Shown here: one piece after another, positions 18,601-27,856 of the stretch
Numbering within the stretch: position 1 is the stretch's first letter
Layout of the letters: each line of letters begins with the position of its first letter
From: Flavobacteriales bacterium
Lineage (GTDB): Bacteria > Bacteroidota > Bacteroidia > Flavobacteriales_D > UBA2798
NCBI GenBank assembly: GCA_019694795.1
Contig: JAIBBF010000005.1
Span: 40,980-104,979 of the forward strand
Reading direction: 5' to 3'
Length of the DNA stretch: 64,000 bases
Program-made: the position numbers and the translations under genes
Notes under the pieces: model-generated
What the model was told of the DNA's origin: nothing
The model's database searches: none
Seen by the model: the letters and a program-made list of their open reading frames with translations, nothing else

Positions 18601-21600
18601 CATTCGCATCTTTTACCACCAAATTGTAAGTTCCTGCCGCTAATCCTGTAAAGGATAAACCAGCCTGGAAAGTCGTACCTCCATTAATTGAATATTGATA
18701 TGGAGCAGTTCCTCCACTTGGCGCATTGAACGTGATGCTTCCGTTGCTTCCGCCAAAACAAGATACGTTGGTGGTAGCTTGTGTATAAACGATAGCTGGA
18801 GGTGCAGTAACGTTGAACGTAACTACATACACACAAAATCCCTGGTCGGTCATTGCAATCGCATGTGATCCGTCGCAAAGTCCGGAGAAATCTCCCGATC
18901 CCAATTGTGTTTGTGATCCATTATCGAGGTCGTAAGAAATGGACCCGAATCCACCGGTTGCTATGGTAGAAACCGTTCCGTCGCAAGCGCCCGGACAAGT
19001 AGCATCGGTTACAAAGTTCAATACACCATTCATCTGAATATCGTTTACCCCAACGAAGTAGGTTTCCTGACATCCATGCGCATCGGTAACTAAAATTTCA
19101 TAAGCACCTGCAGTGAGGTTTTGGAATAATCCGTTTGGATCGGAAAATCCTGCGGTAACGTTATTGTAAGTATAAGGTGCAAATCCGCCTGAAGCTACAA
19201 CCTGGAAGTTACCATCATTAAATCCACAGTTCGAAGGATCCGTGAAAACAGTATCTACAGTGTAACCGGGAGGATTAGCTAAAGTTAAAGTTGCGGTTTG
19301 CTGACAACCATGCGCATCCTGAATAAGCATGTTGTGAACTCCTGCACAAAGATTGGTAAATGATGTGCTGGTTTGAAGTGCACCACCATCAATAGAAAAC
19401 TGATAAGTTGGAGTACCACCGGTGCTGGTTGCAACAACAACCTGACCATTGCAAATTCCATTACAAATCGGATTGGTTGGTGTATAAGTAGCAGCAAGAA
19501 CGGCAGGTTGAGTAATACCTACGTTGGAGTTTACCTGACAACCATTCGCATCTTTCACAACGACGTTGATGGTTCCTGCACAAAGATTGGTAAGCACATT
19601 GCTCGCCTGGAATGTTGCACCGGCATTTCCTGAATATTGATAAGGAGGCGTTGCATTGGAAGCAGTTACGGTAATCTGACCATTACAATCGCCATTACAT
19701 AATGCAGCAGTTGCTACCGTTGAAATGGTAAGCTGAGTTGGTTGTGTAATGGTGAATGTTACACTCGAAGTACAGTTGTTTACATCTGTTACTACTACTG
19801 TATAGTTTCCTGCAGTTAAACCGGAAAATGAATTCGAAGCTTGTGGAGGAGGGTTAGGACCAACAGCTGGATTTAAATCATAGGTATAAGGACCAGTTCC
19901 TCCGGAAATTCCAATCAGTGCTGCGCCATTAACACCTCCAGCACATGAAACGTTGGTTTGTGATGTTACCGTAGCAGTAGGTTGTGCTAAAGCATTAATG
20001 GTAATGGTAATTGGTGTTGAAATGGTACAACCATTGGCATCTTTTACAACCACGGTATAACTTCCAGGTAACAGGTTAGGGAAGGTTCCGCTAGATTGAA
20101 ATGCTCCACCATTAATTGAATAGGTATAAGGAGCAGTACCACCTGAACCTGTAACGGTAACGCTACCATTGGCAAATCCACAGGAAGCAGCAACGGTTGA
20201 AGTAACTGTACCCGCAACAGCAGTAGGTTGGGTAATGGTAGAAGTTAAAGTAATCTGACATCCATTCGCATCTTTAACGATGATGGTGTAGGTTCCTGCA
20301 GTTAGACCGGTAAATGTATTTCCGGTTTGGAATGCACCACCATTTAAACTGTATTGTAAAGGAGCTGTACCACCAGCACCATTTACTACAATTTGTCCGT
20401 TATTTCCACCATTACAAGAAACGGCAGTTGGGGTTGCAGTTGCGGTAACGGCTGTAGGTTGTGTAACAGAAACAGTAGATGTTGCGGTACAACCACCGGT
20501 TGCGGTAACTGTAACCGTATAAGTTCCTGCGCAAAGACCGGAAGCTGTTTGAGAGGTTTGTCCACCGGGTGACCATAAATACGTGTAGGGTGGATTTCCA
20601 CCTGTTGGATTTGCAGTTGCAGATCCGGTACATGCACCATTACATGTAACGGCCACAGCAGATGATGTTGTTGATAATGCAGATGGACCGGTTACGGTAA
20701 CTGATGCCGTAGCTGTACATCCGTTAGCACCGGTTGCAGTAACGGTATATGTGCCCGGACAAACATTCGTCGGTGCGCCTCCACTTAATCCGCCTGACCA
20801 TGCAAAGGAATAAGGAGTAACACCACCTGTAGTATTTAAATTAATAGATCCGTTACATCCACAAGTTGCATTAACTACTGTGGGATTTAAAACCGGAGCA
20901 GCTCCTGTTGAGGTTACGGTAATAGTTTGAGTAGTATTCGGTGTACAGGAAAGTGGATCCGTAACGGTTACCGTATAGGTACCTGGAGCCAGATTAGAAA
21001 TAGAGGAGGTGGTTTGTCCACCGGGTGACCACAAATAGGAAAAAGGACCTTGTCCACCCGAAGTTGTAACACCTGCTGCACCATTGCTTTGTCCGCAGGT
21101 AGCAGGCGTCATACTTGGTGTTAAAGTAAGTGGAGGAATTACACAAGAGAAACTCTGATATCCCAAAAATAAACCGGAGTCATAATTCTGGTCACCGGCA
21201 TCGGCAATGATAATTTTGATATGGTAAGTTTGACAAGGAGTTACGTTAATGCTTGCGGTTAATCCGTCAGTATAACCATCATATTGCATCACACCTGTTG
21301 TATTGGTGTTATAGTAGGCTGCATTAACTCCACCATTTACGTTATCGATACTTACTAATTGTCCGTTTGGAAGTCGCGCAAAGTTGTAATTGGTATAGTT
21401 TCCACCCAATGGATTCGGCCCGGTAATAAACATGCCGAAACCATCATTATACGAAGAAGAAACGAACTCTGGATATTCTTCTGATCCGAATACAAATGCA
21501 ACATTAAACTGAGCACAGGTTGGAACCATATCAAATTCGAGGATACAGTTGTCGAACGATGGTGCCGGGCTACCTGCACCAGGTTGAGTGGTTAATTGCG

Positions 21601-21955
21601 GATCCGAAAAATCGAAACCGGCAACTGATGCTCCTGCAGAACCAGAATTGTTTGGTCCATCCGCTGCTGCTGCAGATCCTGTAGTTAAAAGGATACCACC
21701 ATTGGTCATACCCACACCACCTGCGCCAAGGTTTCCTGACCAGGTTCCGTAGGCCGTTCCACCACAGTTAATGACTACGTTAGAAACTGTAATACCAGCT
21801 CCCACCAGGTTACTGATGATGGTATTGGCCGATCCGCCGGGGGTAACTGTAATTTGGGCTTGCGATGTAGGTGCCAATAAAATACCTGCGCTGAGGAATA
21901 AAGCAAATTTCATCGCGGAAATTTGCAAGGCACGAGAGAGAAGTCCTTTGACCAT
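15662..21955 (-). CDS. Giant SprB-repeat surface adhesin with type IX (type B) C-terminal domain
   Basis: 2,097 residues with a signal peptide ending near TSQAQ. Residues about 40-275 form a choice-of-anchor L domain (FNVAFVFGSEEYPEFV, then a YNDGFGMFITGPNP loop). About 18 SprB-type repeats of 65-85 residues follow (about 275-1790). Each has an opening CNG/CG turn, GGTxPYxYS, AGxYxVxVxDxxGC and a TQP linker. Then come an Ig-like unit, a PKD domain (VNFTDQSSGASTFLWTFD, about 1900-1990) and the gliding-motility C-terminal domain (VPNAFTPDGDGINDIF, FDRWGELIHEG). This is the architecture of SprB adhesins, secreted by T9SS and, in gliders, moved along the surface. Secretion genes are not in the window. 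The repeats vary, so recent tandem expansion is not obvious. Confidence 0.93.
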   Translation of the reverse strand: MVKGLLSRALQISAMKFALFLSAGILLAPTSQAQITVTPGGSANTIISNLVGAGITVSNVVINCGGTAYGTWSGNLGAGGVGMTNGGILLTTGSAAAADGPNNSGSAGASVAGFDFSDPQLTTQPGAGSPAPSFDNCILEFDMVPTCAQFNVAFVFGSEEYPEFVSSSYNDGFGMFITGPNPLGGNYTNYNFARLPNGQLVSIDNVNGGVNAAYYNTNTTGVMQYDGYTDGLTASINVTPCQTYHIKIIIADAGDQNYDSGLFLGYQSFSCVIPPLTLTPSMTPATCGQSNGAAGVTTSGGQGPFSYLWSPGGQTTSSISNLAPGTYTVTVTDPLSCTPNTTQTITVTSTGAAPVLNPTVVNATCGCNGSINLNTTGGVTPYSFAWSGGLSGGAPTNVCPGTYTVTATGANGCTATASVTVTGPSALSTTSSAVAVTCNGACTGSATANPTGGNPPYTYLWSPGGQTSQTASGLCAGTYTVTVTATGGCTATSTVSVTQPTAVTATATPTAVSCNGGNNGQIVVNGAGGTAPLQYSLNGGAFQTGNTFTGLTAGTYTIIVKDANGCQITLTSTITQPTAVAGTVTSTVAASCGFANGSVTVTGSGGTAPYTYSINGGAFQSSGTFPNLLPGSYTVVVKDANGCTISTPITITINALAQPTATVTSQTNVSCAGGVNGAALIGISGGTGPYTYDLNPAVGPNPPPQASNSFSGLTAGNYTVVVTDVNNCTSSVTFTITQPTQLTISTVATAALCNGDCNGQITVTASNATPPYQYSGNAGATFQASNVLTNLCAGTINVVVKDANGCQVNSNVGITQPAVLAATYTPTNPICNGICNGQVVVATSTGGTPTYQFSIDGGALQTSTSFTNLCAGVHNMLIQDAHGCQQTATLTLANPPGYTVDTVFTDPSNCGFNDGNFQVVASGGFAPYTYNNVTAGFSDPNGLFQNLTAGAYEILVTDAHGCQETYFVGVNDIQMNGVLNFVTDATCPGACDGTVSTIATGGFGSISYDLDNGSQTQLGSGDFSGLCDGSHAIAMTDQGFCVYVVTFNVTAPPAIVYTQATTNVSCFGGSNGSITFNAPSGGTAPYQYSINGGTTFQAGLSFTGLAAGTYNLVVKDANGCLQTATATITQPTQIVVSENHTNLTCNGNNSGTLSIGAVGGIAPYQYSNNNCATSQAFSSFFGLAAATYTVCVTDANGCTMTNTAIITEPAAITATLTPDDPNCFNGTDGSIVVNANGGTPAFQYSSDNGLTFQTSSTFTGLGQGNYSVVIKDVNGCNLMIPQALSQPTQVTFTATPTSSTCGGANGSISITANGGTGAYQYSDNNGTSFQASNTFNSLTANTYNIVVEDANNCPATGTVTVTDLGSPDLTGVIGTNPLCNGSTDGQAEILVSGGTAPLQFSVDGGAAQASNIITGLGAGAHTATVTDANGCTDNFNFTLTDPAVLTMSSNVTNLLCNNDFTGSFTIVAAGGTAPYQYSFDGGATFTASPSNNFIAAGTYNLEVQDNNGCSVTGTAIVSEPTPLVFQSFATVNASCFDVCDGQIQAFPAGGTVSGLYHFIWSNGIAGPSQATATGVCDGTYSVTISDDNGCSIDTTFTITEPVQVIITSTVVTDVTCNAACDGTITVTSPAATSFSTDNGATFQASGSFTNVCAGTYFIQAADANGCFADTTITVQEPAVLDIMTPQGGTSCNGGEFNLIALGMGGTPPYSYTWTGTASTSSSVYVTQTTQTTYDVFATDANGCVSPTTSAVVDVYPLYTLTVSPDTLICPGSSVTLGAQGSQGLPGYFYVWSSGDSTQTTTVTPTVPTTYDVMSFDVCNDTLYMSVNVGFYTPASVNFVATPAAGCAPFTTTLVNTTPVGQIGGNCLWDLGALGTSNNCASVTQTFNTPGCYDVTLQITSPDGCISDTTIVDAVCVYDIPVADFSYAPLQPTVLSPSVNFTDQSSGASTFLWTFDTLGTSTDQNPSFTFPGGFPGVYEVCQVAISQFGCTDTACQFVTIYDELLIYVPNAFTPDGDGINDIFLPIINGVDPDPNKYDFYIFDRWGELIHEGHTPTVGWNGTYKGKMSKQDVYVWKIKLVDQLTGQQKTYYGHVSLLK

Positions 21956-22250
21956 GCTTCTTTTTTGGGTTCGTTTGGGGATTTCAAAAGGAGTTTAATC
22001 CGCTTGAAATTAAGGCGCAAAATACTAAAGCTTTTGCATAGATAAGATGAGGTAAAGTACTTAAGGTTGCCTGAATTAGAATAAAAAATCAGATAATCTC
22101 AGATTCCTAAATCTATTTAGTTGACACTGGAATATTGCGTCTGATTTTTAAGTGGTTGGGTAGATGCAATGACTTACCTTGTTTAGCCTTTTTTTCAAAA
22201 ATCAGGAATTAATCTACTAAATAACTGTGCTTTATTTAGATTTGAAGGCA

Positions 22251-22847
22251 ATGAGAAAAGGAAATCGCACAGATTGGGAACGTTTTTCGGAGATTATGAA
22301 CCGGGCATATGCTACAAATCCATCGGTGCTTTGGGTCTTAAAAAATGATTCTGTGTACCCTCGGCGTTTGCGCATCTTAACCCGTTATTGCTTTGAAAAA
22401 GGTCTGGCTAACGATGGAATTTGGTTTACCGAAGATTTTGCAGGGGTAAGTGTGGTGTTTGAATTGCAACATGAAAAACAATCCTGGAGATCGCTGTATT
22501 GGGAAATAGTATTGGCAATGAAAGGAATTACAATTCCCCGATTAAAAATGGTGATGAAACGCGATGCTCTGATTCGAAAAAAAAGAGATCCCCAAACCGG
22601 ATTATATTTTTGGATGTATGCAGCTGATCCCGACAAAATGGATGGTGTTGCAGCACGAAAAATGCGTGATTACTTTTTTCATTGGGCAGATGAAAGCGGA
22701 CAATTCATTTTAGCAGAAACATCGGTGCCCAAAAATGAACGCGTGTACCGTTATTCCGGATTTGAGACTTATGATGAATGGCGCGACGAAAAGAGTGAAA
22801 TGATCACCTGGATGATGCGTCGTGCTCCACGGCCAAAGCAAAATTAG
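22251..22847 (+). CDS. GNAT-like acetyltransferase-related protein
   Basis: 198 residues from the ATG at 22,251; a GTG at 22,227 would add eight. The order of segments (RYCFEKGLANDGIWFTEDFAGVSVVF, a long basic helix region, then GLYFWMYAADPDK, a KMRDYFFHWADESG segment and late YRYSGFETYDEW) matches the degenerate GNAT-fold proteins of Bacteroidota. The usual acetyl-CoA loop (Q/RxxGxG/A) is not clear, so activity is uncertain. It converges on the universal stress protein gene with a 4-bp overlap of the ends. Confidence 0.65.
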   Translation: MRKGNRTDWERFSEIMNRAYATNPSVLWVLKNDSVYPRRLRILTRYCFEKGLANDGIWFTEDFAGVSVVFELQHEKQSWRSLYWEIVLAMKGITIPRLKMVMKRDALIRKKRDPQTGLYFWMYAADPDKMDGVAARKMRDYFFHWADESGQFILAETSVPKNERVYRYSGFETYDEWRDEKSEMITWMMRRAPRPKQN

Positions 22848-23650
22848 AAATAAGCGTTACCGGCTTCTTTGGAATTAATAATTAAACAAGGAACCTTCTG
22901 TTCATTGGTAATCATCGATTGCGCGAAAGTGTCGAACTGCGGCAATAAGCTATCCGAGAAATAGGCAATGGCATACATATCAGCTTTTGCTTTTTTACCG
23001 TATTCTAAAATACCCGTAGCGTTTTTCGATTTTGGAATAAACTCAATGAGATGATTAACATTTCGTTTTTCCATTTGCTTTTTAATCACATCAATGTAAA
23101 TGCTGATTTTTTTACGCAACACGGCATCTGTTTCATTCGGAGCTAAGATGACCAATTCAGCATTAAAATCGAGTGCCAGATTAGCTGCATCGTTTAAAAC
23201 CTGCAGACTTTCTGAGGTTAAATCGATGGCTGCAACAATTTTTTTAATGTTATCTACGGGAGTGGAATCCTGAACAATTACAAATGGAATTTCGGTGCTG
23301 GTGATAACCTTTATGGCAAAACTTCCGAATACTTTTTGCATTCCTTTTGCACCATGAGTTCCCATTACCACTAGTGAACATCCGAGACTTTTTGCCATGG
23401 TTCCGATATCGGTAAAAATAGAACCGGTTTTTACATGCGTTTCTACTTTCGGATCACCAATGCTCAGTTGTAATTTGGGTATTACCTCTGCAAATTTCCG
23501 GTTAGCTTCCGCTTTTTCGGAGTCCGACTTCGTTACGTGCAACAAGTGAACAATTCCCTTGGTCTGACGTGCAATCTGTATGGCATGACGGGTAGCACTG
23601 TCTGCTGCTGATGTAAAATCATGCGGTACGAGGTAAGATAACTGACTCAT
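22844..23650 (-). CDS. Universal stress protein, tandem UspA domains
   Basis: 268 residues, two Usp domains in one chain. The first (about 1-140) has the ATP-binding pattern G-2x-G-9x-G(S/T) in MGTHGAKGMQKVFGSFA. The second (about 145-268) lacks it and looks degenerate. Such tandem proteins are cytoplasmic and often induced by low oxygen or growth arrest. I looked upstream of this gene for the FNR-type box found further along the window and did not find one. Confidence 0.92.
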   Translation of the reverse strand: MSQLSYLVPHDFTSAADSATRHAIQIARQTKGIVHLLHVTKSDSEKAEANRKFAEVIPKLQLSIGDPKVETHVKTGSIFTDIGTMAKSLGCSLVVMGTHGAKGMQKVFGSFAIKVITSTEIPFVIVQDSTPVDNIKKIVAAIDLTSESLQVLNDAANLALDFNAELVILAPNETDAVLRKKISIYIDVIKKQMEKRNVNHLIEFIPKSKNATGILEYGKKAKADMYAIAYFSDSLLPQFDTFAQSMITNEQKVPCLIINSKEAGNAYF

Positions 23651-23760
23651 GGTGTAACTGTTTTGAACAAATGTAATTTAACAAATTCAAACCAGATAAG
23701 AAAGTTTCCTAAGAGTTTTGCCCGTTGGATTGTGAAAAAACTATCGATTTATACCAAAAA

Positions 23761-25377
23761 TCAACGAATTCTTACAATTCTACCGTAATGAAGACGGTTT
23801 CCGTTTTTAAATTTATACAGATAGGTCCCCGGAATGCAATTCCCTCCGCGAAGGTTGCTTCCATCCCATGAGATGACCGTACTACCAAATCCTGCCCCTT
23901 GCGTATGCGTGTAAACCAGCGCACCTTTTAAATCGTAAATATCGATTGTAACAGATTCCTGCGGATTAAGATTGGCTTTAAAATATACAGTACCATCAGA
24001 AGGATTCGGATAAACCAAAACCGGAATTTCAGCATTACTTCTTTCCGAAATACTCAATGCACTTAATGCCATTAAGCTATCGATGTTGAGGTTTTCATCA
24101 CCTGTGACATAAGGGAGATATTGGTAATAAATTAAAAACATCTCATCGGTTGTGTTTAATCCTGCGCAAACATTTACGGGAGGAAAACTTGGGTTATCCG
24201 GATTATTGGTGGTGTTATCGTAAACGCCTTCACCGTAGAGGTGACTTCCCGAAGGTACTTTTACGGGATAGGGAAATTGATAAATACCCTGCCAGTGGAA
24301 ATCCCAGTTGTTGATGTTGATTAATGGAATTGTGTCGTTGTTGTTTTTTACGGCATAGGATTTAATACTTTTTCCCAATAGATGCATGTGAGGGAAAATT
24401 CCAATGATAGAATAATTCCCCGGTGTACCTCCAACTATTGGAGGAAATGATGCAGTGACATATTGCGTATCGTTTGCGGGAACACAAAAACTCCAATTGT
24501 AAATTAAATCATCAATGGAAACTTCCCTTACGTTACTAACTGCCGTTGGATAAAAATAAAAATGGACTTTCGTTTGATCTTGTTGTCCACCCGATCCACT
24601 CGGATAATGCATGGCCAAAACTACATTTGAACCAGCTTGCATCGTTACCCCCATAAATACATTTCCTCCACCGGGATAAACAATGGGAACACTCCCCGGC
24701 GTGAATTCTCCAACGAGAGTTCCGTTATTCGGACCCACACAAACACCGGAAGTATCGGTGGTGTAAGTTCCTGCCTGATCAATAAAAATCAATGCATGAT
24801 GCACAATAGCAGAATTGCCGGGTTCAACTTCAATGGCTTGAATTTTTCTGTCCTGCAATAAACCGGAAGGAATAGAAAAACACACATAATCATCAACGGT
24901 GTATGCCTTGCTGGTATAATTTAAAGAGGTGATGGTTAAATCGGGAGTTCCTAATGTAGGACCAGTGGAATTAAACGTTGGAAATGGAGGAGCGAGTGTA
25001 GAGTCTCCTCGTGTTGCACCTGTATTTACCCAGGTTAAAATGGTAGCTGCTTCAGCTTGTGTTAATACGCGTTCATGTCTGAATCGGGTATAGGAAGTAT
25101 CCGGTGGCCATGGTGGCATTTCACCCATGTTAATCGCATCTTCAATATTTAATTGTTCTCCAAAAACTTCATCATAGGTAATAAGCGACATAGGTGCTAT
25201 TCCACCGGGGTGATGGCAGGTTGCACATTTGTTGTAAATGATCGGAGCAACATGCTCGGAGAAATTAATGGTTCCGCGATTGTCCGGTTTTACTAAAACA
25301 TTGCTTTCGTAAAGACTAAATGAAAACAAGCATCCGGCTGATAATACAATGGCCCATTTGGCAGAAATATGCTTCAT
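23761..25377 (-). CDS. Secreted haem/copper monooxygenase-like protein with T9SS type A tail
   Basis: 538 residues from the ATG at 25,377; upstream in-frame codons to 25,551 run through the spacer and are unlikely. After a signal segment comes a cytochrome c-type site (NKCATCHHPGGIAPM, CxxCH at about residues 40-44). The main part resembles copper type II ascorbate-dependent monooxygenases (PHM/DBH superfamily), with IVHHALIFID, VLAMHYPSG and GIFPHMHLLGK holding candidate Cu ligands. The last 80 residues are a type A sorting tail (VLVYPNPSDGTVYF, DLKGALVYTH, GTYLYKFKNGN). It should be exported and surface-attached or released. The substrate is unknown. Confidence 0.85.
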   Translation of the reverse strand: MKHISAKWAIVLSAGCLFSFSLYESNVLVKPDNRGTINFSEHVAPIIYNKCATCHHPGGIAPMSLITYDEVFGEQLNIEDAINMGEMPPWPPDTSYTRFRHERVLTQAEAATILTWVNTGATRGDSTLAPPFPTFNSTGPTLGTPDLTITSLNYTSKAYTVDDYVCFSIPSGLLQDRKIQAIEVEPGNSAIVHHALIFIDQAGTYTTDTSGVCVGPNNGTLVGEFTPGSVPIVYPGGGNVFMGVTMQAGSNVVLAMHYPSGSGGQQDQTKVHFYFYPTAVSNVREVSIDDLIYNWSFCVPANDTQYVTASFPPIVGGTPGNYSIIGIFPHMHLLGKSIKSYAVKNNNDTIPLININNWDFHWQGIYQFPYPVKVPSGSHLYGEGVYDNTTNNPDNPSFPPVNVCAGLNTTDEMFLIYYQYLPYVTGDENLNIDSLMALSALSISERSNAEIPVLVYPNPSDGTVYFKANLNPQESVTIDIYDLKGALVYTHTQGAGFGSTVISWDGSNLRGGNCIPGTYLYKFKNGNRLHYGRIVRIR

Positions 25378-25470
25378 GTTTTTGGTTTTGGAATTGAAAT
25401 ATAATTCCATTTGTTTACAAAGCCATAAAATGTGCAGCAAATAGTGATAAAAAGAAGGAAAATGGGGATA

Positions 25471-25505
25471 AAAAAAGTCCGCCTGATCAGAGCGGACTTT
25501 TTCTT
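25471..25505 (-). terminator. Rho-independent terminator
   Basis: AAAGTCCGC (25,474-25,482) pairs with GCGGACTTT (25,492-25,500) around CTGATCAGA. The A-run on the left gives a T-run on the minus strand after the persulfide dioxygenase gene (stop at 25,530). The stem core is the same GTCCGC/GCGGAC as in the rpsA terminator. Confidence 0.88.
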
Positions 25506-25529
25506 GGGTTATATCAGGATGCTTGTACG

Positions 25530-26942
25530 TTACAACAAGGTTGTAGGACAAACATATTCTGTTCTTGGAATTGAAGTTTTCAGTATTTCAGTCATTCCCC
25601 CTTCTACATCCACAAAATTATCATAGCCTCTCGCTTTTAAAATGGAAGCGGCGATCATGCTTCGGTATCCACCTGCACAGTGAATGATAAAAGATTTTTC
25701 TTTCGGAAATTCGCTGAGGTTATTCATTAAAACATTCAAGGGAACATTTTTTGCATCCACTACATGTTCCGAATCGAATTCGCTCTTCTTTCTAACATCA
25801 AACAAAATACTTTCTTTGGTTAAATTCTGCTCTAATTGTTTAGCGGAAATACGTTGAACAGCATCGATTTCTTTACCGGATTTTTTCCAGGTTTCAAATC
25901 CGCCTTCCAAATATCCGATGGTATAATCGTAACCCACCCGCGATAAACGAATCATGGCTTCTTCTTCTCTTCCGGGTTCGGTAATCAGTAAAATTTCCTG
26001 TTTGATATCGGTAATTAATTCACCTACCCACATAGCGAAACTTCCATCCAAACCAATGTTCATGGAATTCGGAATAAATCCTTTTGCAAAAATTTCAGGT
26101 GCTCTGGTGTCTAAAATTAAAGCCCCGGTTTCATTGGCTAATACTTCAAATTCAATTGCATTCAATGCTTTTTTTCCGCGTTCCAAAATGGTATCGAGCG
26201 ATTCATATCCTTTGATATTCATCAATACATTTTTTGGAAAATATCCGGGAGGAGTCGTTAATCCGGTGAGCAATTCTTTCATGAATTCTTCGCGGGTCAT
26301 ATCGGCACGTAATGCGTAGTTTGTTTTTTTCTGATTGCCCAGCGTATCGGTTGTTTCTTTACTCATTTTTTTACCGCAAGCACTACCTGCACCGTGATTT
26401 GGATACACGATTAAATCATCACTCAACGGCATAATTTTATTACGGAGCGAATCATACAAATGCGAAGCAAGTTTTTCCTGGGTTAGATCGGCAATGACGT
26501 GTTGTGCTAAATCGGGGCGACCAACATCTCCGATAAAGAGGGTATCACCTGTGATTAAACCATGTTCTTTTCCGTTTTCATCAATGAGAAGATAGGTGGT
26601 GCTTTCCATGGTGTGACCCGGAGTATGAATCACTTTCACTTTGTATTTTCCTATTTCAAACAGTTGATTATCCTCGGCAACTATAGCATCGAATCCCGGT
26701 TTTGCGGTGGGACCATAAACAATTTTAGCACCCGTTTTTTTAGCTAAGTCGAGGTGACCACTTACGAAGTCGGCATGAAAATGCGTTTCGAAAACGAACT
26801 TGATTTTAGCATTATCTTTTGTAGCACGATCAATATAAGGTTGAACTTCACGCAGCGGGTCGAAGATTGCAGCTTCGCCATTGCTTTCGAGGTAGTATGC
26901 GGCATGTGCAATACAGCCGGTATAGATTTGTTCGATTTTCAT
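25530..26942 (-). CDS. Persulfide dioxygenase-like MBL protein fused to two rhodanese domains
   Basis: 470 residues. The N-terminal ETHE1-like domain (about 1-240) has ETHFHADFVSGHLDL and HTPGHTMEST and binds one iron in this family, oxidising glutathione persulfide to sulfite. A first rhodanese domain (about 265-355) has no Cys in its active loop (ITEPGREEEA replaces it). The second (about 370-465) keeps Cys in IIHCAGGYRSMIAAS. Fusions of this kind couple persulfide oxidation to sulfur transfer. It is monocistronic with its own terminator. Confidence 0.92.
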   Translation of the reverse strand: MKIEQIYTGCIAHAAYYLESNGEAAIFDPLREVQPYIDRATKDNAKIKFVFETHFHADFVSGHLDLAKKTGAKIVYGPTAKPGFDAIVAEDNQLFEIGKYKVKVIHTPGHTMESTTYLLIDENGKEHGLITGDTLFIGDVGRPDLAQHVIADLTQEKLASHLYDSLRNKIMPLSDDLIVYPNHGAGSACGKKMSKETTDTLGNQKKTNYALRADMTREEFMKELLTGLTTPPGYFPKNVLMNIKGYESLDTILERGKKALNAIEFEVLANETGALILDTRAPEIFAKGFIPNSMNIGLDGSFAMWVGELITDIKQEILLITEPGREEEAMIRLSRVGYDYTIGYLEGGFETWKKSGKEIDAVQRISAKQLEQNLTKESILFDVRKKSEFDSEHVVDAKNVPLNVLMNNLSEFPKEKSFIIHCAGGYRSMIAASILKARGYDNFVDVEGGMTEILKTSIPRTEYVCPTTLL

Positions 26943-27039
26943 AATTCAGAATTTTTGATTGCGATACAAATTTAGTCGCTTTGGATAGTCTGGAATGTAA
27001 CAGAAGTTACAGATTTAAAAAACAGACGAAAATCAGTTT

Positions 27040-27843
27040 TTAGAAAATAGAGAGTTGTCCCGATATCAGATTCACTTCATTATTCTGCAATAAAAACAAC
27101 TTACTTTCATTGTAACGAGGCGCAATATCAATCCGAACCGACGTTTTTTCGTTTTCGAACAATTGCTGAACCAGTTCCGGAGAATTATTTTCTTTGGAGA
27201 GATGCGAAAGAATAAGATGACGTAAGTCAGTTTTTTTATGTTTTCTGAATAATTCAAGCGCTTCCATATTGGAAAGATGTCCCACCTCACTACGGATTCG
27301 CTGCTTTAAATAAAAAGGGTATTTACCTTTTAGCAGAAGTTCATCATCATAATTGGCTTCAATAAACGAAACCTGCGATTTAGAAAAATGTTCAATCACA
27401 TTTTCGCAGGCATGCCCCACATCGGTGATCACACTTATACGAGCGTTACCATGGATAATTGAAAACGAAAAAGGATCTGCCGCATCATGCGATTTGCTAA
27501 ATGGAATGATTGCTATATTTCCAATTTTTATTTCTTCATGATGAGCGATGGGCTGGGTATGAATATCACTTTTTCCAAAGAAGGAACGCTGCCATGTTCC
27601 GGGCGAAATATAAACCGGGAGTTGGTATTTTTTTGCAAGTTTATATACACCGCGAATGTGGTCGGTATGTTCGTGGGAAATGAAAATGGCTCTTAATTTC
27701 CGAATATCGAGATTTAGGTTCGACATCCGCTCTTCAATTGCTTTGCAATGAATACCCGCATCGATTAGAATTCCTTCGGTTTCATTGCCGGCATAATAGC
27801 AATTACCGTTTGAACCGGAGTTAAGCGAAGCGTAATAAAGCAT
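27040..27843 (-). CDS. MBL-fold hydrolase (YycJ/WalJ-like)
   Basis: 267 residues. The N-terminal LNSGSNGNCYYAGNE and the zinc motif FISHEHTDHIRGVYKLA match the WalJ/YycJ family, predicted nucleases of the metallo-beta-lactamase fold sometimes linked to DNA repair. SVITDVGHACENVIEHF and LILSHLSKENN supply further ligands. The start is at MLYYASLNSG. The next minus-strand gene upstream (27,857) ends 13 bp away, so the two may be cotranscribed. Confidence 0.9.
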   Translation of the reverse strand: MLYYASLNSGSNGNCYYAGNETEGILIDAGIHCKAIEERMSNLNLDIRKLRAIFISHEHTDHIRGVYKLAKKYQLPVYISPGTWQRSFFGKSDIHTQPIAHHEEIKIGNIAIIPFSKSHDAADPFSFSIIHGNARISVITDVGHACENVIEHFSKSQVSFIEANYDDELLLKGKYPFYLKQRIRSEVGHLSNMEALELFRKHKKTDLRHLILSHLSKENNSPELVQQLFENEKTSVRIDIAPRYNESKLFLLQNNEVNLISGQLSIF

Positions 27844-27856
27844 GAATGCAAATATA

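Noticed and set aside
15662..21955. Tandem-repeat DNA or CRISPR-like periodicity in the adhesin gene
   Set aside because: The periodicity is that of SprB protein repeats of variable length and low DNA identity.
25378..25551. N-terminal extension of the haem/copper protein
   Set aside because: It would cover the terminator at 25,471-25,505; the signal peptide begins at the ATG at 25,377.
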